A model generated the notes under the pieces. The model ran no database searches. It saw only the letters and a list, made by a program, of their open reading frames with translations, and was not told where the DNA came from. 8,618 nucleotides of DNA from an uncultured Clostridia bacterium (lineage in GTDB: Bacteria > Bacillota > Clostridia > Lachnospirales > CAMVHY01), in NCBI GenBank assembly GCA_947167415.1, contig CAMVHY010000044.1, forward strand, positions 1 to 8,618, read 5' to 3'. Shown piece after piece: positions 1 through 6,587 of this stretch (position 1 is the first letter of the stretch; each line of letters begins with the position of its first letter). The position numbers were made by a program, and so were the translations under genes.

Positions 1-3000
1 CCTTTTTCACGGTCTTTCAAATATCGAAAATAATATATAACGTCAGAAATTGTTTCCTCCAGATTCTTTAAAGTAATTTCTTTGCCTTTATGGACAATGA
101 CTTTATCCAATAATTTTTCAACAGAACACAATGCAACCAACAAACTATCATTTGCATCAGACTTTTTCAATTCAATTCTATTTTGATAAACATAATTAAT
201 AACTAACAATATATTATCAAACTTTTTGCAACAAAAGCAAAGTTCATCGCTACACTTACACAATTCTAACAATTCTAAGCAAAGGAACGAATCATCAACT
301 TCAAATGCGAGATTCAAGTAGCGCCATAACTTTCTAAAGTATTTCAACAAATTATCTCGTTCCATGGAAATGATTTGCTGATTATCACATTTAGCATAAA
401 CTGACTCAAAAACACTGTAAAATTGATAAAAAGAAGAGAACGAATTTTTGGTGGTATAAAACACAGCCTTGGAATCAAGGATTTCTTTTTTCCATGGTGT
501 ATACTTCAATGTTTTCCATGTTTTTTTTACATTATTAATTGCTTTTGTCATGCATATATCAAATTTTTGAAGATTATTTTTAAATTGATTAAAAGTACCT
601 TTATTTTTATTTTCTTCAGGATAAAACTTTATTTTTTGTTCAGTAAAATATTGCAAAACATCGGAAATGTTTTTGAGATAGATGTGAATGCCATATTTTT
701 CATTCACAATACTTTCCGACTCTTCATCCTTATCGATATTCATATCAAAAAAAGTACTACCAGTACCTAGTATTTTGTACTTATCAAAAATCTTATTAAA
801 ATTTTCGAAAACCAAAACCCATTTTTCGGTCCAACTGGGTTCATTTTTTCCGTGACCTTGACTAACATCTGTATTACTGATTTCTTTTATTATAGCATCA
901 CCAAACCAGTCATCGTATACAAATTTTAATAAATTTGCAAGTATATAACTATAAGCTAAGAGATTCTGTAGATTCTCATCTAATTCTTTCTGAGAAGTCG
1001 GTATAACCAACGAATTCGTTTTTTCGAACAAAAACTGTAACCGATTTTGGAATGTCCATATAAATGTTTTTAATTGCATATCTGCTGATTTTTTTAGATT
1101 AGCATCGACTTTTTTTACCTCATCCAACATCTTCATTTGCATTATATCAAAGACATTTTTTTCTATAGTGATTATTTTATCTTTGTTTTTGTTTGATTTA
1201 ATTTGCATAGTTGGCTCTTCGTATTCTTTATGAAATTTTTTAGCTAATTCGAATATCAAATCTAAATTTTGATCAGGCTCAGACATTCCAAAAGTAAGAT
1301 ACAAAATACATAAACAATCTTCTACTTTTAAATTTGTAGCGTTGTCCAACAAATTTTTTATTTTCGATAATTTCTTTTTATCAATTCCAAAATTCCGAGC
1401 TAACTCAATAAAATTTTTATCAGACATAATTTGTTGTAGATTACCAATTAGTTTGTTTGTTATTTTTAATTTCGGTTCAACAACTGTTTTCCAAACCAAA
1501 CCTTCCATTTTCTGATAGATATTTGTTTCACAATCCAAAAATTTTGTGCATGTGAGAAGTATAAAGCAAAAACATGAAAACAATGTTGGTATTTTTTTTT
1601 TATCAAAGTTTTTTAATTTTGATATTACCGGTCGCCAGTCAATTTGATTTAGTAATGCCAGTAAAAGAGATGCTATACTTTTTTTGCTATCTCCGTCTTT
1701 GTCAAAAACAAAATCAATTGCGAAATTCAAAATTGCCAAAATCTTACTACCGTCTTTATGAGGTACAACAGCCTCTTTAAACTCACACATAAAACCATAT
1801 AACGAACCAAATCTTTTTAAAACTATATCAACGATATCATTTGATAATTTATTGACAATATTGGTTAACATCTCTTGGTTGTGCCTGTTTTTATCCAAAT
1901 TTTTTTCACCATTTATATCTTCTTCATCCAAGATTATATTTATTTCATTTGCAGTATTTTTATTTTCATCTTTATCCTTTGTATTTTTTGTTTTTGTAAT
2001 TATATCTATGTTTGCTTCTTCTAATAAAGATTTAGGTAAATACATAGTCAAATCTTTTATAATTTTAGCATACATCTGCTTCACATTTTCATTTACCAAA
2101 ATACTCTTTTCAAACTCAAATTTATTAACTAAAGTGTTCAATATGGCATCTGACATATGGGAATATAACTTTTCCAATTTAACAACGTAATCATAAATAT
2201 TAAACTCTTTATCGCGTAGAAAACCAAAAACAGTGTTTAAGTTTAAAAATTTTAAATTATTATCTTTCGTATTTTTAATAATACAAGATTGTAAAATTTG
2301 ACCTAGTTTTTTCCTAACACTATCTGTGGTTCCATAAACCTGATCTTGTAAATTAAATTGCTTATCTGTAATCGCTCTGTTATTTTTATTATAATTTTCG
2401 ACCTGTTTTGAGAATACCTCTGGCAGAAGATTCTTAAAACTAAACAAATCTCCGCTAAATATACTAACTAGCCCTTTTCTTCCACCACTAGCCATTTTGA
2501 CTGTTGCCACAGTTTTTTCATAGTTATTTTTAACACCATCAAAACTACCCAATAGTTCCAGAGGCGAAAACTGACCCGATTTATCATAAAGATTTATTCC
2601 ATACATATATTTAAGAACATCAAATTGCGTAAATAAATATAAAATCATTTCACTCTGAATCTCTTTGCTCGACGGAAAACATCTATAAACTATATCTGCA
2701 AACATAAAAACATCTTTGTATGTTACGGATAAACCAGTCTTTGTTTTTATATCTATAGCCATTGAAATAACAAATTTTAAACTCAGTCGGAAATCCAGAG
2801 ATATGTCCGCTTGTTTGTTCGGTCCATGTTTTTCTAATTCATCATTAAAGAATTCTTTAGCCTTAGACATAAATTTATCGAAACAAAACTGTGCTTTATC
2901 TTTGTCATTTTTTTTCAAAAACTGAGGATCGTTTCCACATGACAATAACTTTAGATACAAATTCTTTATTTTATCAATTTGGTCATTTTTGCTTGCGTCA

Positions 3001-4070
3001 GTAGATTTTAAACTAGCTAAAAACCTTTTATAGCAACTTTTACCACTAATTTTTATGCCAGCAACATCCTTAAAAAAATCAAATTGATCAAATAAATATA
3101 AAATCATTCCACTCTGAATGTCTTTATTCGATGAAAAATATTGGCTAATTATATTTATTAACTTTTGAACATCTTGGTCTGTAATAAAACCATATTCTGT
3201 TTTGAATTTCACGGGCAACTGGATAAGAAATTTTTTAAAAACAAACTTAAAAAAGTCAAGTTGGTCATCATTTTTTGTATCCAATTCTTTTACTTTCGTG
3301 TAAAAAAAATTTTTCATCGCATTACAAAAGGTGTCAAACCAACGTTGTGCTTTTTTCGAATCCGGTACCGAAAATAATCCATTATTTTTATTAGCTTCAT
3401 CCGATAACATTGCTATATAACAATCTATGATTTTATTAATTCCTTCGATTTGTTTGGCTTCTTTGGCGAAAGTATCACTTTCACCACTATCAGCGTATAC
3501 GGCACAAATTAATGAATCACAACTGGTTTTGATACAACCATCATTTCCGTATAATTTTATTTCATATTTATAGTCCTTAAAATATGCACATAATTTTTTT
3601 ATAAAACCTAAACTAATTTTTAAATCGCAAAAATTACACAATGCAGAAATTATACTGTTAGTAAAGCAACAAATGATATTTTGAGAATTGATCACGCTAA
3701 TATCATTATCATCAATCTTATCATGAAATCTCGGCAAAAATATACTCATAAAAATCGTAAAGGCATATCGTTTACCTATTTGTTTATCTGTATTCCCCAA
3801 CATGTTAAAAACGGAATCACAAAATTCCTTATCGGCTAGTGGATCTTCAGTGTAAACTTTTTTATTTTCGTCATATACATATTTTTTTAAAATGGAAATA
3901 AAATCACAACAAAAATTATGCTCATTAAGCTCATACTCTTTATAATTTTCTAAGCATATTTTTAACAACTCTGTTTTATTTTTTGTTTTTAATGATTTCC
4001 CATCTTTGCCCTTTATATTTAGTAAATCAGACCATGAATTTTTTATACGACGGTCAACTACACCTTCCAT
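1..4070 (-). CDS. Giant repeat-containing protein of unknown function (C-terminus beyond left edge)
   Basis: I do not recognise this family. The frame runs from ATG at 4070-4068 through 1356 codons without a stop and leaves the window at position 1, so the C-terminus is missing. AGGGG lies 7 nt before the ATG, downstream of a good promoter, which supports the start. The product is rich in Lys, Asn, Phe, Ile and Asp, looks almost all-helical, and has no signal peptide. Residues about 207-510 hold two clear degenerate repeats of about 153 residues, with a possible third copy at about 80-180. Residues 686-730 are a polar Lys/Asn/Asp/Glu-rich linker. Residues 828-845 are moderately hydrophobic, a borderline membrane segment. 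Residues 871-947 resemble a death-like six-helix domain. Residues 1264-1281 form a Cys cluster. Cysteines are also frequent in the first 250 residues, which suits a reducing compartment. No catalytic motif was seen. It may be a scaffold or effector, which is inference only. Coding status is very secure; function is open. Confidence 0.93.
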   Translation of the reverse strand, partial: MEGVVDRRIKNSWSDLLNIKGKDGKSLKTKNKTELLKICLENYKEYELNEHNFCCDFISILKKYVYDENKKVYTEDPLADKEFCDSVFNMLGNTDKQIGKRYAFTIFMSIFLPRFHDKIDDNDISVINSQNIICCFTNSIISALCNFCDLKISLGFIKKLCAYFKDYKYEIKLYGNDGCIKTSCDSLICAVYADSGESDTFAKEAKQIEGINKIIDCYIAMLSDEANKNNGLFSVPDSKKAQRWFDTFCNAMKNFFYTKVKELDTKNDDQLDFFKFVFKKFLIQLPVKFKTEYGFITDQDVQKLINIISQYFSSNKDIQSGMILYLFDQFDFFKDVAGIKISGKSCYKRFLASLKSTDASKNDQIDKIKNLYLKLLSCGNDPQFLKKNDKDKAQFCFDKFMSKAKEFFNDELEKHGPNKQADISLDFRLSLKFVISMAIDIKTKTGLSVTYKDVFMFADIVYRCFPSSKEIQSEMILYLFTQFDVLKYMYGINLYDKSGQFSPLELLGSFDGVKNNYEKTVATVKMASGGRKGLVSIFSGDLFSFKNLLPEVFSKQVENYNKNNRAITDKQFNLQDQVYGTTDSVRKKLGQILQSCIIKNTKDNNLKFLNLNTVFGFLRDKEFNIYDYVVKLEKLYSHMSDAILNTLVNKFEFEKSILVNENVKQMYAKIIKDLTMYLPKSLLEEANIDIITKTKNTKDKDENKNTANEINIILDEEDINGEKNLDKNRHNQEMLTNIVNKLSNDIVDIVLKRFGSLYGFMCEFKEAVVPHKDGSKILAILNFAIDFVFDKDGDSKKSIASLLLALLNQIDWRPVISKLKNFDKKKIPTLFSCFCFILLTCTKFLDCETNIYQKMEGLVWKTVVEPKLKITNKLIGNLQQIMSDKNFIELARNFGIDKKKLSKIKNLLDNATNLKVEDCLCILYLTFGMSEPDQNLDLIFELAKKFHKEYEEPTMQIKSNKNKDKIITIEKNVFDIMQMKMLDEVKKVDANLKKSADMQLKTFIWTFQNRLQFLFEKTNSLVIPTSQKELDENLQNLLAYSYILANLLKFVYDDWFGDAIIKEISNTDVSQGHGKNEPSWTEKWVLVFENFNKIFDKYKILGTGSTFFDMNIDKDEESESIVNEKYGIHIYLKNISDVLQYFTEQKIKFYPEENKNKGTFNQFKNNLQKFDICMTKAINNVKKTWKTLKYTPWKKEILDSKAVFYTTKNSFSSFYQFYSVFESVYAKCDNQQIISMERDNLLKYFRKLWRYLNLAFEVDDSFLCLELLELCKCSDELCFCCKKFDNILLVINYVYQNRIELKKSDANDSLLVALCSVEKLLDKVIVHKGKEITLKNLEETISDVIYYFRYLKDREK
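2631..2666 (-). repeat. Nearly identical DNA block, copy 2 (pairs with 3090-3125)
   Basis: This 36-base block differs from 3090-3125 at only two positions by my reading. It encodes the QSxMILYLF core of the downstream protein repeat. A further shared ATCAAATTG (2619-2627 and 3078-3086) lies at the same 459-base offset, which confirms the register. The rest of the repeat has diverged much more. Confidence 0.85.
3090..3125 (-). repeat. Nearly identical DNA block, copy 1 (pairs with 2631-2666)
   Basis: This is the first copy of the 36-base block, exactly 459 bases (153 codons) from its partner and in the same reading frame. It shows that the protein repeat arose by duplication within the gene. 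Confidence 0.85.
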
Positions 4071-4077
4071 ATTTGAA

Positions 4078-4082
4078 CCCCT
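4078..4082 (-). promoter_or_regulatory. Shine-Dalgarno of the giant gene
   Basis: On the minus strand AGGGG sits 7 nt upstream of the ATG at 4070, a standard spacing. It supports this ATG as the start. Confidence 0.65.
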
Positions 4083-4087
4083 TTTTT

Positions 4088-4136
4088 TGTTTTAACATTA
4101 TAGAAATATTGTAACATACAAATCAATGTTTTAACA
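4088..4136. promoter_or_regulatory. Possible operator pair TGTTTTAACA flanking the giant-gene promoter
   Basis: TGTTTTAACA occurs at 4088-4097 and again at 4127-4136. Each copy is a small dyad (TGTT-N2-AACA). One overlaps the downstream end of the -10 box and the other abuts the -35 box, the geometry expected of a repressor operator pair. AT-rich DNA makes chance repeats likely, so this is tentative. Confidence 0.25.
4097..4126 (-). promoter_or_regulatory. Sigma-70-type promoter of the giant gene
   Basis: On the minus strand, TTGATT (4126-4121) is followed after 18 bp by a perfect TATAAT (4102-4097). The expected transcript start is near 4090, giving a leader of about 20 nt that just includes the RBS. 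The pyrH promoter has the same TTGATT-N18-TATAAT layout. A 10-bp direct repeat flanks the core (4088-4097 and 4127-4136). Confidence 0.6.
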
Positions 4137-4334
4137 AATATTTTTTTTTCACAATACAGCATTTTCTCTTTGCAATTGTTTTGTAATTTAATGTTCTATC
4201 TTGAATATAGATAAAAATTTTTTTCTTAAAACTGGTTGTACAAAAAAAGTATTGTGATAAAATTTTACTACTGATTAAATCAGCAAAGCGTGGGCTAAAA
4301 TGTTTTTGCTATGAAAAAAATTTTTGTTTATATC
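4137..4334. other. AT-rich divergent spacer with no gene seen
   Basis: This is the rest of the 312-base spacer between the giant gene and the tRNA genes. It holds long A/T runs, an 8-bp palindrome TTGTACAA (4236-4243) and short weak hairpin possibilities around 4273-4310. I see no convincing coding frame, RNA gene or riboswitch. Confidence 0.5.
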
Positions 4335-4362
4335 TTGACATATTGTTTTTTTATTTTATAAT
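4335..4362 (+). promoter_or_regulatory. Consensus sigma-70 promoter of the tRNA-Ser pair
   Basis: TTGACA (4335-4340) and TATAAT (4357-4362) both match the consensus perfectly, with a 16-bp spacer. Transcription would start near 4369, about 14 nt before the first tRNA. This is the strongest promoter in the window, as expected for stable RNA. Confidence 0.85.
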
Positions 4363-4382
4363 TTCACTTGTGTTTATTTTAT

Positions 4383-4468
4383 GGAGGGGTGTCCGAGTGG
4401 TTTAAGGAGCCGGTCTTGAAAACCGGTGTCTTCGAAAGGAGCCGTGGGTTCGAATCCCACCCCTTCCG
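4383..4468 (+). tRNA. tRNA-Ser (anticodon UGA)
   Basis: The acceptor arm GGAGGGG (4383-4389) pairs with CCCTTCC (4461-4467), with one G-U pair, followed by discriminator G4468, the usual base for tRNA-Ser. The anticodon stem is CCGGT/ACCGG around loop CTTGAAA, so the anticodon is TGA (4417-4419), reading UCN codons. The D-loop contains GTGG. The T arm is GTGGG-TTCGAAT-CCCAC. The 17-nt extra arm (4427-4443) marks a class II tRNA. CCA is not encoded and must be added after transcription. A run of eight T follows directly. Confidence 0.97.
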
Positions 4469-4476
4469 TTTTTTTT

Positions 4477-4565
4477 GGAGAAATACCCAAGTGGTTGAAG
4501 GGGCTCCCCTGGAAAGGGAGTAGGTCGAGAATATCGGTGCGAGGGTTCAAATCCCTCTTTCTCCG
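4477..4565 (+). tRNA. tRNA-Ser (anticodon GGA)
   Basis: The acceptor arm GGAGAAA (4477-4483) pairs perfectly with TTTCTCC (4558-4564), followed by discriminator G4565. The anticodon stem is CTCCC/GGGAG around loop CTGGAAA, giving anticodon GGA (4511-4513) for UCC/UCU. The long variable arm (4521-4540) is typical of serine tRNAs. The T arm is GAGGG-TTCAAAT-CCCTC. CCA is not encoded. It lies 8 nt after the first tRNA-Ser and is almost certainly co-transcribed with it. Confidence 0.97.
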
Positions 4566-4573
4566 TTTTTTTT
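4566..4573 (+). terminator. T8 tract after the second tRNA-Ser (possible end of transcript)
   Basis: Eight T follow the tRNA discriminator directly. No separate hairpin lies before them, so the tRNA acceptor/T-arm fold would have to serve as the terminator stem. The same T8 follows the first tRNA (4469-4476), where complete termination would cut off the second gene, so efficiency must be partial or processing-related. Confidence 0.35.
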
Positions 4574-4612
4574 CTTTCGGTTGACCAGTTTTTTAAATAC
4601 ATAAGTTTTATT

Positions 4613-5827
4613 TTAGAACAGCCACTTAAGTTTTTTTTGAAAATAAATCCTGTCGAGCAGGTTTTTTAGTTTTGCGATTGCCAGACCATAGTTAGTTATA
4701 TTTACTTTTTGTTTTTTTGCTTGATTTATGCGAGCTAACATAAATTCTTTTTTGAATGTACATGCTCCGCAGTGAATTATTAAATCATATTCGGTTAAAT
4801 CTTTTGGAAAATCATTGCCACGTAAAAATTTTATCTTTAAATTAAACCCAAGATAATTTTTTAATAATCTCGGAATTTGAACGCGAGTAATATCTTCTTC
4901 GATTGGAACATGTGTGCATGCTTCGACAATCAGAACTTTTGAGTCCGGTTTTAATTTATCAATAAAATCTGCACCTTTTTTAAATTCTTGAATATCCCCG
5001 TTATATTGCGCCAATAAAATCGAAAAAGATGTGATTTTTATAGTCGGCGGAATATTATTTTCAATAATAAAATCAAAAATTTGCGACCCGGTTATTATTA
5101 ATTTTGGTTCCGGATTCATGTTTTTTAACACGCTCAAAAAATTTTTTTTCGTTGCGCACGTAACAATCGCTTCTTTATCAAGTAAATTACTAATTATTTG
5201 GCTGTGTGGCAAAATTAAACGACCTTGTGGTTCTTGCGTATCTTTTGGAATAATCACCAAAACCGAATCATTTTCTTGAATTAAATCGCCAAAAATATTT
5301 TTCTCTTGATACGGCTTTATTTTTATTAAATTATTTATTAACGCATCTAGATTTATATTTTTTTTCGCACTAATTTCTATCGCTTCTAAATTAAACTCGC
5401 TAAAAATTTTTTTTTTAAGTTTAGTTAAATAATCTTGCTCCAAAATATCAATCTTATTTATCGCAATTATTTTAGGTACATCATTTAATTTTTTGATAAA
5501 ACCTGCTTCACATTCGAAATCAAAATCGTTTATTAATATAATCGCAATATCAATTTTTTTTATTAAATCGCGAATTTTTTTTCTATCATCAGAACGAGAT
5601 AAATTATTAATTAAATTTAGGTTTGGAATATCAAAAAATAAACACGGCCCCATATTATTTATTTCGATAGCTTTTTCTAAAATATTAATTTTGTTCTCGG
5701 TAATCGGCGAAACAGTTGCAATATTTTGTTTTATAATTTCATTAAACAAAGATGATTTTCCAACGTTTTCTTTACCGAAAATTCCAATTCTTACATAATG
5801 CAAACTTGACATTTGACTACAACTCAT
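4613..5827 (-). CDS. hydF: [FeFe]-hydrogenase H-cluster maturation GTPase HydF
   Basis: HydF is the cytoplasmic scaffold on which the 2Fe subcluster is assembled with HydE and HydG before transfer to the hydrogenase HydA. The 404-residue product has the family's usual length and order. The GTPase P-loop GKENVGKSS is at 18-26, NKID at 124-127 and the SAK element at 153-155. A central dimerisation region follows, then the C-terminal [4Fe-4S] domain with CTH at 304-306 and HCGAC at 352-356, spaced by 45 residues. Likely cluster ligands are C304, C353 and C356. Oddly, switch I lacks the family GTTTDPV signature (about 43-50 reads TENKINIL), and the G3 DTAG/DTPG motif reads DIPN (66-69). The start is ATG 5827, 5 nt after GGAGG. 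An upstream TTG at 5839 overlaps that RBS and is unlikely. No hydE, hydG or hydA is in the window. The gene converges on the tRNA pair. Confidence 0.93.
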   Translation of the reverse strand: MSCSQMSSLHYVRIGIFGKENVGKSSLFNEIIKQNIATVSPITENKINILEKAIEINNMGPCLFFDIPNLNLINNLSRSDDRKKIRDLIKKIDIAIILINDFDFECEAGFIKKLNDVPKIIAINKIDILEQDYLTKLKKKIFSEFNLEAIEISAKKNINLDALINNLIKIKPYQEKNIFGDLIQENDSVLVIIPKDTQEPQGRLILPHSQIISNLLDKEAIVTCATKKNFLSVLKNMNPEPKLIITGSQIFDFIIENNIPPTIKITSFSILLAQYNGDIQEFKKGADFIDKLKPDSKVLIVEACTHVPIEEDITRVQIPRLLKNYLGFNLKIKFLRGNDFPKDLTEYDLIIHCGACTFKKEFMLARINQAKKQKVNITNYGLAIAKLKNLLDRIYFQKKLKWLF

Positions 5828-5832
5828 TTTTT

Positions 5833-5837
5833 CCTCC
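5833..5837 (-). promoter_or_regulatory. Shine-Dalgarno of hydF, fixing the start at 5827
   Basis: GGAGG on the minus strand lies 5 nt upstream of ATG 5827. An in-frame TTG at 5839 would place the start codon directly against this site with no RBS of its own, so the ATG is preferred. Confidence 0.85.
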
Positions 5838-5858
5838 AAAAAAATTATTTAAATTCAA

Positions 5859-5886
5859 GATATATTATTTTTATAACAAGTGTAAA
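5859..5886 (-). promoter_or_regulatory. Candidate hydF promoter
   Basis: On the minus strand TTTACA (5886-5881, 5/6 match) and TATATC (5864-5859, 4/6) are separated by 16 bp. A competing -10 TATAAA lies within the same stretch. The region is AT-rich, so the exact boxes are uncertain. The frr terminator just upstream makes a separate hydF promoter necessary. Confidence 0.35.
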
Positions 5887-5974
5887 GTGTTTGACAGAAT
5901 TTATCTGCTATGTAAATATTTCTTGCAAAAAAATTATTTCTGGCTGTGATTAATAATTTGGCTTTTTCCAGAAC

Positions 5975-6005
5975 AAAAAAAGACCATGAAATAAAATCAT
6001 GGTCT
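5975..6005 (-). terminator. Intrinsic terminator of the pyrH-frr operon
   Basis: On the minus strand a perfect 9-bp stem AGACCATGA/TCATGGTCT (6005-5997 with 5989-5981) encloses a 7-nt loop and runs into a T tract (5981-5975). It starts about 20 bases after the frr stop. A T-rich tract on the other side would let it work in both directions. Confidence 0.9.
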
Positions 6006-6026
6006 CTTATTTTTTTTTATTTTAAA

Positions 6027-6587
6027 TTAAACCGTCATAATTTCTTTATTCTTATTCGAAAGTAACTTATCAACTTCAAAAATATATTTATCAGTCAACT
6101 TTTGAATTTTATTTTCCAAATCTTTTAACTCATCATCAGTAAGTTCATGTTTTTTATTTGCCTTTTTATAAAAATCCATTGCATCACGCCGAATATTTCT
6201 AATCGAAACTCTAGCCTCTTCACTTTTTTTATTTGTATCCTTTGTCAATTTTTTTCTTTGTTCTTCACTAAGTGGTGGCAAAATCAATCTTAAAACTTTT
6301 CCGTCATTATTTGGATTAATTCCCAAATCCGAAGTTTGAATTGCTTTTTCAATTACTTTTAATAAACTTGTTTCCCATGGCTGAATCAAAATCGTTCTCG
6401 CCTCAGGAACACTTATATTCGCAACCTGATTTAACGGTGTATTCGAACCATAATATTCAACAAAAATCTTATCTAACATTTTAGGATTTGCACGGCCGGC
6501 ACGAATCGTTTCAAATTCACTTTTTAAATTATTAACTGCCTTTTGCATCTTAACTTCAAATTCATTTAAATTACTAATATCACTCAT
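6027..6587 (-). CDS. frr: Ribosome recycling factor
   Basis: RRF works with EF-G to split the post-termination ribosome so that its subunits can be reused. The 186-residue product matches the usual length of about 185. The hallmark RAGRANP is at 29-35. The domain II region follows (TPLNQVANISVPEAR at 50-64, then IQPW). The LPPLSEEQRKKL segment (103-114) leads back into the three-helix bundle with RRDAMD at 133-138. The start is ATG 6587, 6 nt after GGAGG. An in-frame TTG at 6602 overlaps that RBS and is rejected. The first 8 bases overlap the end of pyrH (ATGAGTGA), implying translational coupling and one transcript. uppS, the next gene in many Bacillota, does not follow. A terminator does. 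Confidence 0.97.
   Translation of the reverse strand: MSDISNLNEFEVKMQKAVNNLKSEFETIRAGRANPKMLDKIFVEYYGSNTPLNQVANISVPEARTILIQPWETSLLKVIEKAIQTSDLGINPNNDGKVLRLILPPLSEEQRKKLTKDTNKKSEEARVSIRNIRRDAMDFYKKANKKHELTDDELKDLENKIQKLTDKYIFEVDKLLSNKNKEIMTV

Larger units (their letters stand above)
2541..3452 (-). repeat. Two tandem ~153-residue degenerate repeats inside the giant gene
   Basis: Residues about 207-360 and 364-510 of the giant protein align with each other. Shared landmarks are QI(E/D)xI, KAQxxFDxF (240-248 and 392-400), K(N/E)FF (253-256 and 405-408), and IQSxMILYLFxQFD (318-331 and 471-484) followed by a Lys and a GI. The offset is 152-153 residues. A weaker third copy may precede them, where FKDxxxxIKLYG at 164-174 resembles FKDVAGIKISG at 333-343. 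Confidence 0.85.

Noticed and set aside
423..3377. Several plus-strand reading frames of 68-115 codons opposite the giant gene
   Set aside because: They are antisense to a 1356-codon open frame, have no ribosome binding sites, and are Phe/Ile-rich mirror translations of its Lys/Asn-rich codons.
4236..4265. Second plus-strand promoter TTGTAC-N16-TAAAAT upstream of the tRNAs
   Set aside because: The -35 box is only a half match in AT-rich DNA, and a perfect consensus promoter lies just downstream.
4383..4565. tRNA-Ser pair as an integration (att) site for a mobile element carrying the giant gene
   Set aside because: No copy of the tRNA 3' end was found elsewhere in the window, and no integrase or transposase is present.
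4402..4602. Minus-strand frame of 66 codons across the tRNA genes
   Set aside because: It is the antisense of two clear tRNA-Ser genes. Such frames are a common false protein call.
5828..5839. TTG start for hydF at 5839
   Set aside because: It overlaps the GGAGG that serves ATG 5827 and has no RBS of its own.
5031..5949. Plus-strand frames opposite hydF
   Set aside because: They are shadows of hydF, which has family motifs throughout and an RBS.
6580..6582. Alternative genetic code with TGA as Trp (Mycoplasma-like AT richness)
   Set aside because: pyrH ends at TGA at the expected family length, and Trp residues in these proteins are coded by TGG.
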